Positions 49,572 to 52,975 of a stretch of DNA of 52,975 nucleotides are shown piece by piece (within the stretch, counting starts at the first letter, position 1; every line of letters begins with the position of its first letter). This DNA comes from JAXHUM01 sp034189325 (GTDB taxonomy: Bacteria; Desulfobacterota; DSM-4660; Desulfatiglandales; Desulfatiglandaceae). Location: NCBI GenBank assembly GCA_034189325.1, contig JAXHUM010000041.1:1-52975 (forward strand). The letters run 5' to 3'. A program made the translations under genes and the position numbers. The notes beneath the pieces were generated by a model. It saw nothing but the letters and a program-made list of their open reading frames with translations, had not been told where the DNA came from and ran no database searches.

Positions 49572-51779
49572 TTATTCAGGATTTTCTCGATGAATAGGCA
49601 GGGTAATAGTAAAAGTTGTTCCGGACCCGTATTCGCTTTCCACCCGGATGTCGCCGCCATGGTCTTTTATGAACCCATAGCACACGGACAGTCCGAGTCC
49701 TACTCCCTTGATGCTCTCTTTGGTCGTAAAAAAGGTTTCAAAGACCTTCCCGATATCCTGTTTCTTTATGCCCGTCCCCGTATCAGTCATTTGTATGTGG
49801 ATAGATCCCTCTTTTTCCCTTGTCTCAACTGCTAAGGTGCCCCCTTCGGGCATGGCGTCTTTGGCATTAGACACCAAATTCAAGAATACCTGCCGGAGCT
49901 GATCCCTTGAGGCACAGACGTTTCCCAGTCCCTGTGCAAAAGCCCTGGAAATTTTGATATTGTTCTCTCTCAGCTGCTTTTCATGCATCATCAAGATTTC
50001 ATCCAGGATCGTGTTGACATCCGTAGGCTGTCTCTTTTCCTCTTCAGGTTTGGAGAAAGAGAGCATCTTACGGAGCATATCAGAGAGCCTCACCGTCTCA
50101 GAAAGAGCCATCTCCAAGATCTTTCTTCTCCTGTTGTCAGGTGCAATCTCTGTCTTCATCAATTCAAGGGTGTTCATGATTCCGTAAAGCGGGTTGTTCA
50201 ATTCGTGAGCGATCTGAGAAGTCAAACGCCCCATAGCAGCGAGCTTTTCGGACTGGAGCAGTTGTTCTTGAGTCTGTCGCAGCTTTCTCTCTATCTCCAG
50301 CCTCTCTTTGAGATCCACCAGGATGCCTACCGTAGCCGTTTCTTCTCCCTTTGAATCGTAGATGATTGCCGCAGAGAGATTCCCCTCGACTATCCCACCG
50401 TCCTGTCTTGTACAAACGAGAGGATAGGATTTCAACCTGCCAATGCCGCCGTGCTCGTTGCTCCTGAGCATCTGCATGATTTTCTTTGCCATTCCTTCGG
50501 GATAGATCTTCTCAATGTCCATCTTGCCGACCACATCCGTTCTGAGATATCCAAGGATCTCTTCAGCACCATGATTCCAGATCATGATATTCCCATCAAG
50601 ATCCGTAGCCATAATAGCGTTGGGCGAATTCTGAATAATCTTGTTCAGAAAATCATGGGCCTCCTTGAGTTCCCTCTCCATTCTTTTCCTGTGGGAGAGG
50701 TCCACATTGATCCCCTCATAGCCAAGGATCTTGCCATCCTGATCGTAACGCACATGACCGGTGTGGATAACCGGAATAGCCGTTCCGTCCTTTCTTTTAA
50801 AATCCACCTCATAGTCGATCACCCGGCCCTCTTGCTCTATCATACGCTGGAACTGCCTTCGATCCTCCGGCCTGAGGTAGAGGTCTTTCCCAATGTCTAT
50901 CTCAAGAAACTCGCTCTTACTTTCATATCCCAACATCTTGAGAAGGGCCGGATTGGCGTCAAGGAACCGGCCCTCCTTGCTGCTGATATAGACACCAGCA
51001 CCGACATGCTCGAATAGCCTCTTAAAGTCCTCTTCAGAGGCCTTGATGACCTTCTCCATGCGTTTTTGCTGGGATTTGTCGACGATGATACCCTCATAGC
51101 CTAGGACCCTCCCATTTTGATCATAACGGACATTTGCCGTCAGCAAGACAGGGATAGGAGTGCCATCTTTCTTTTTAAAATCCACCTCATAGTCGATCAC
51201 ATGACCCTCTTGCTCTATCATACGCTGGAACTGCCTTCGATCCTCCGGCCTGAGGTAGAGGTCCTTCCCAATGTCTATCTCAAGAAACTCGCTCTTACTT
51301 TCATATCCCAACATCTTGAGAAGGGCCGGATTGGCGTCAAGGAACTCCCCTTCCCTGCTGCTGATATAGACGCCACAGCCGACATTCTGAAAGAGTCTCC
51401 TGTAATCTTTTTCAGAGGTCTTCAGACTCAAATCATTCTCTTTGTTTTGGGTAATGTCTCGCCGGACACTGAATTTGGCAATAGACCCATCCCTTTTCTT
51501 TATGGGGACTTCCCAAAAACCGTAGATTCTATCCTCATCTTCTGCATAACGCTCAGAAAGGACCTCATTCCCCTGAAACACCTCTTCGGCCCGGCACCAG
51601 GGACATACATGATCCAAGCCGTACATCACCTTGAAGCATTTGCCGCCGATCCCATCTCCAAAATCTTCTATCATAGCCCGACTCATGAATTCCAAAACGT
51701 AATCATGATTAATCAGGTAAACACCGTCCTCAAGACCTTCGAAAATGTCGACGAGTTCTTGATTCCCGTTAACCATCAT
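49572..51779 (-). CDS. Soluble histidine kinase with four PAS domains, two nearly identical
   Basis: 735 residues, no TM helices. PAS1 (1-120) carries a CPWC motif (GLDHVCPWCRAEE) seen in PAS proteins that may sense redox or metal. PAS2 and PAS3 (about 130-257 and 258-383) are tandem copies with a 126-residue period, sharing long identical runs such as LDANPALLKMLGYESKSEFL. PAS4 (about 390-510) is distinct. The kinase core has His in SQIAHELNNPLYG, the N-box, TDTGTGIKKQDI and FFTTKESIKGVGLGLSV. The ATG at 51776 has better spacing from GGGAGG than that at 51779. It probably phosphorylates the neighbouring HTH-receiver protein. Confidence 0.88.
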   Translation of the reverse strand: MMVNGNQELVDIFEGLEDGVYLINHDYVLEFMSRAMIEDFGDGIGGKCFKVMYGLDHVCPWCRAEEVFQGNEVLSERYAEDEDRIYGFWEVPIKKRDGSIAKFSVRRDITQNKENDLSLKTSEKDYRRLFQNVGCGVYISSREGEFLDANPALLKMLGYESKSEFLEIDIGKDLYLRPEDRRQFQRMIEQEGHVIDYEVDFKKKDGTPIPVLLTANVRYDQNGRVLGYEGIIVDKSQQKRMEKVIKASEEDFKRLFEHVGAGVYISSKEGRFLDANPALLKMLGYESKSEFLEIDIGKDLYLRPEDRRQFQRMIEQEGRVIDYEVDFKRKDGTAIPVIHTGHVRYDQDGKILGYEGINVDLSHRKRMERELKEAHDFLNKIIQNSPNAIMATDLDGNIMIWNHGAEEILGYLRTDVVGKMDIEKIYPEGMAKKIMQMLRSNEHGGIGRLKSYPLVCTRQDGGIVEGNLSAAIIYDSKGEETATVGILVDLKERLEIERKLRQTQEQLLQSEKLAAMGRLTSQIAHELNNPLYGIMNTLELMKTEIAPDNRRRKILEMALSETVRLSDMLRKMLSFSKPEEEKRQPTDVNTILDEILMMHEKQLRENNIKISRAFAQGLGNVCASRDQLRQVFLNLVSNAKDAMPEGGTLAVETREKEGSIHIQMTDTGTGIKKQDIGKVFETFFTTKESIKGVGLGLSVCYGFIKDHGGDIRVESEYGSGTTFTITLPIHRENPE
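50798..51344. repeat. Tandem near-identical DNA repeat inside the PAS kinase gene
   Basis: 50798-50966 and 51176-51344 match over about 169 bp with four differences that I can count; the offset is 378 bp (126 codons). Outside this core the two PAS copies still resemble each other but diverge at many bases. Identity at silent positions points to a recent duplication or gene conversion. Confidence 0.8.
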
Positions 51780-51943
51780 CCTGCCTCCCTTAAGGTATTG
51801 GAAGTACTATCTGCGAAAAAAGCTCTCAATTTTTCATGTCTCGAGGATCACACATGATTCAACATGAGGTCTCCGAGAAAAGGGCCCCGCCATCGATATC
51901 GAAGCAGGAAAACACACTCGATGTGAGATCAGATACTATTAAG

Positions 51944-52885
51944 CTAAACCGCCAGACAAGGTTTTCCATCGACTTCGTTAATCTCGACCGTTATGTGGTC
52001 GAGTTCCTCAAAATCCCCTAAAAGCGCCTTGTAGTGTCCAGGTGGTTTAGGGTAATGTGTAACAATTGAGACGATGACCGCAAAGTGATGAGATCCGAGG
52101 GGCCAGACGTGGATATCGGAAACCCTGCTATCGGAATCCGACTCTATTTTTGAAATGATATCGGCTCTTCTCTCCTGTCTGATTCCTCTGTCCAGCAGTA
52201 TAGCGCTTGTGTCACGTAAAAGGCCATACGCCCACCTTAGGATAAGCACGGCCCCTACAATACCCATGACAGGATCCATCCATACCCAGCCAAGGGCCTT
52301 GCCGCAAAGCAATGCAATGATGGCCAAAAAAGAGGTCAAGGCATCGGCCAGCACATGAAGGTAAGCAGCCTTTAAGTTGTAATCATCATGTTTGTGGCTG
52401 TGTCCCACACCGCTTTCATGGGTGCCAGCCTCATCGTGCCGCAGAAGAAAGGCGCTGATGACATTGACGATCAGTCCCATGAAGGCCACAACTATGGCCT
52501 CGTCAAACCGGATGGAAACAGGAATCATCAAGCGCTTGAAAGAGGACAGGGCCATGAGTAAGGCGACAATCGCCAATACTACGGCACTTGTGTATCCCCC
52601 CAAAACACCTACCTTCCCGGTTCCAAAGGCGTATCGGGGACTGTCTGCATGGCGTCGGGCATAATAGTAGGCCAATGCAGTGATTCCGAGCGCTAAAGCA
52701 TGGGTCCCCATGTGCCAGCCGTCGGCCAGAAGCGCCATGGACCCGAAGGCAAAACCAGCCATGATTTCAATGACCATCATAACAAGGGTCAGGTATATGA
52801 CGCGCCTCGTATTCCGCTCTCCCCGTCCGTCATCAATATGAAAGCTGTGTGAATGCTTCCACTTATGGAGGTTGTATATGTGCAT
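51944..52885 (-). CDS. dmeF: Cation diffusion facilitator, DmeF-type (Co2+/Ni2+/Zn2+ efflux)
   Basis: A 313-residue inner-membrane metal/proton antiporter with six TM helices. The N-terminus MHIYNLHKWKHSHSFHIDD matches the W-x-H-x-H start of DmeF proteins. TM2 has LLADGWHMGTHALALG and TM5 has HVLADALTSFLAI, the paired His/Asp metal site. The loop between TM4 and TM5 is His-rich (HDEAGTHESGVGHSHKHDD). The cytoplasmic C-terminal domain follows (SDIHVWPLGSHHFAVIVSI). DmeF members are mainly known for cobalt and nickel export; metal choice here is by similarity only. No DmeR regulator gene is within the remaining 90 bp. Confidence 0.9.
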   Translation of the reverse strand: MHIYNLHKWKHSHSFHIDDGRGERNTRRVIYLTLVMMVIEIMAGFAFGSMALLADGWHMGTHALALGITALAYYYARRHADSPRYAFGTGKVGVLGGYTSAVVLAIVALLMALSSFKRLMIPVSIRFDEAIVVAFMGLIVNVISAFLLRHDEAGTHESGVGHSHKHDDYNLKAAYLHVLADALTSFLAIIALLCGKALGWVWMDPVMGIVGAVLILRWAYGLLRDTSAILLDRGIRQERRADIISKIESDSDSRVSDIHVWPLGSHHFAVIVSIVTHYPKPPGHYKALLGDFEELDHITVEINEVDGKPCLAV

Positions 52886-52975
52886 TAGGTCCTTGAACCC
52901 CTCTCAAAACCGCAGAAAGGCTGTTCGGCAATATTCAAGAATCGATTGTTTTTTTGTCTCCTGTGTCTTCGCAAG

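Noticed and set aside
1..52975. CRISPR arrays, insertion sequences, rRNA genes, riboswitches
   Set aside because: None seen: no regularly spaced repeats, no transposase signatures, no rRNA motifs, and no leader recognisable as a known riboswitch.

Overview
The window reads as chromosome of an anaerobic Desulfobacterota-type (deltaproteobacterial) bacterium. This is inferred, not measured. The grounds are a MetF/MetV-type methylene-tetrahydrofolate reductase locus with NADH-dehydrogenase-like flavin and iron-sulfur subunits, two apparent selenoproteins, several sigma54-type and multi-PAS two-component proteins, a DUF3568-like lipoprotein, and housekeeping operons in orders familiar from that group.

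Layout. 1-2165: left-edge phosphatase-like gene, then a poorly coding, probably decayed stretch with a 17-bp direct repeat. 2170-3305: small lipoprotein with a clear promoter, then a tRNA-Gln/tRNA-Glu unit with its own promoter and terminator. 3344-8686: a response-regulator/kinase gene leading into four peptide-type ABC transporter genes with no binding protein. 9139-10499: rsmE with a promoter, and a small coiled-coil/winged-helix protein. 10596-14327: prepilin peptidase, sensor kinase and sigma54 activator in one operon. 14352-20216: Sua5/YciO gene (+), then hisC-cmk-rpsA-sppA (-). 20473-24013: a sigma54-type promoter in front of a crotonase and an ADP-forming acyl-CoA synthetase, then rnhA. 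24095-28973: tmk-holB-ricT-metG operon with a promoter. 29248-34806: SnoaL-like protein, Hsp20, an unknown coiled-coil protein, DnaK, and an SfsA-DUF123 fusion. 35579-39423: exported small protein, two adjacent TGA-interrupted thiol-redox genes read here as selenoproteins, a QueG-like iron-sulfur protein and an AsmA-like protein. 39616-48449: six-gene metF1-nuoG-nuoE-nuoF/gltD-metV-metF2 cluster. 48568-52885: HTH-response regulator, four-PAS kinase, DmeF-type cation efflux protein.

Two parts stand out. First, a thioredoxin-like lipoprotein gene (in-frame TGA at 36616) and a peroxiredoxin-like gene (TGA at 37137) each put TGA exactly at the redox cysteine of a UxxC motif. Each is followed by a hairpin with a five-base AGUU-type loop, as expected for a bacterial SECIS. 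Second, the metF/metV cluster couples two MetF paralogues and MetV to a NuoEFG-like module. In it NuoF is fused to an N-terminal thioredoxin-type 2Fe-2S domain and a C-terminal GltD-like FAD/NAD(P) domain, and the molybdopterin-family NuoG-like subunit lacks the catalytic Cys/Sec of formate dehydrogenases. This is a candidate multi-flavin, possibly electron-bifurcating, methylene-THF reductase complex.
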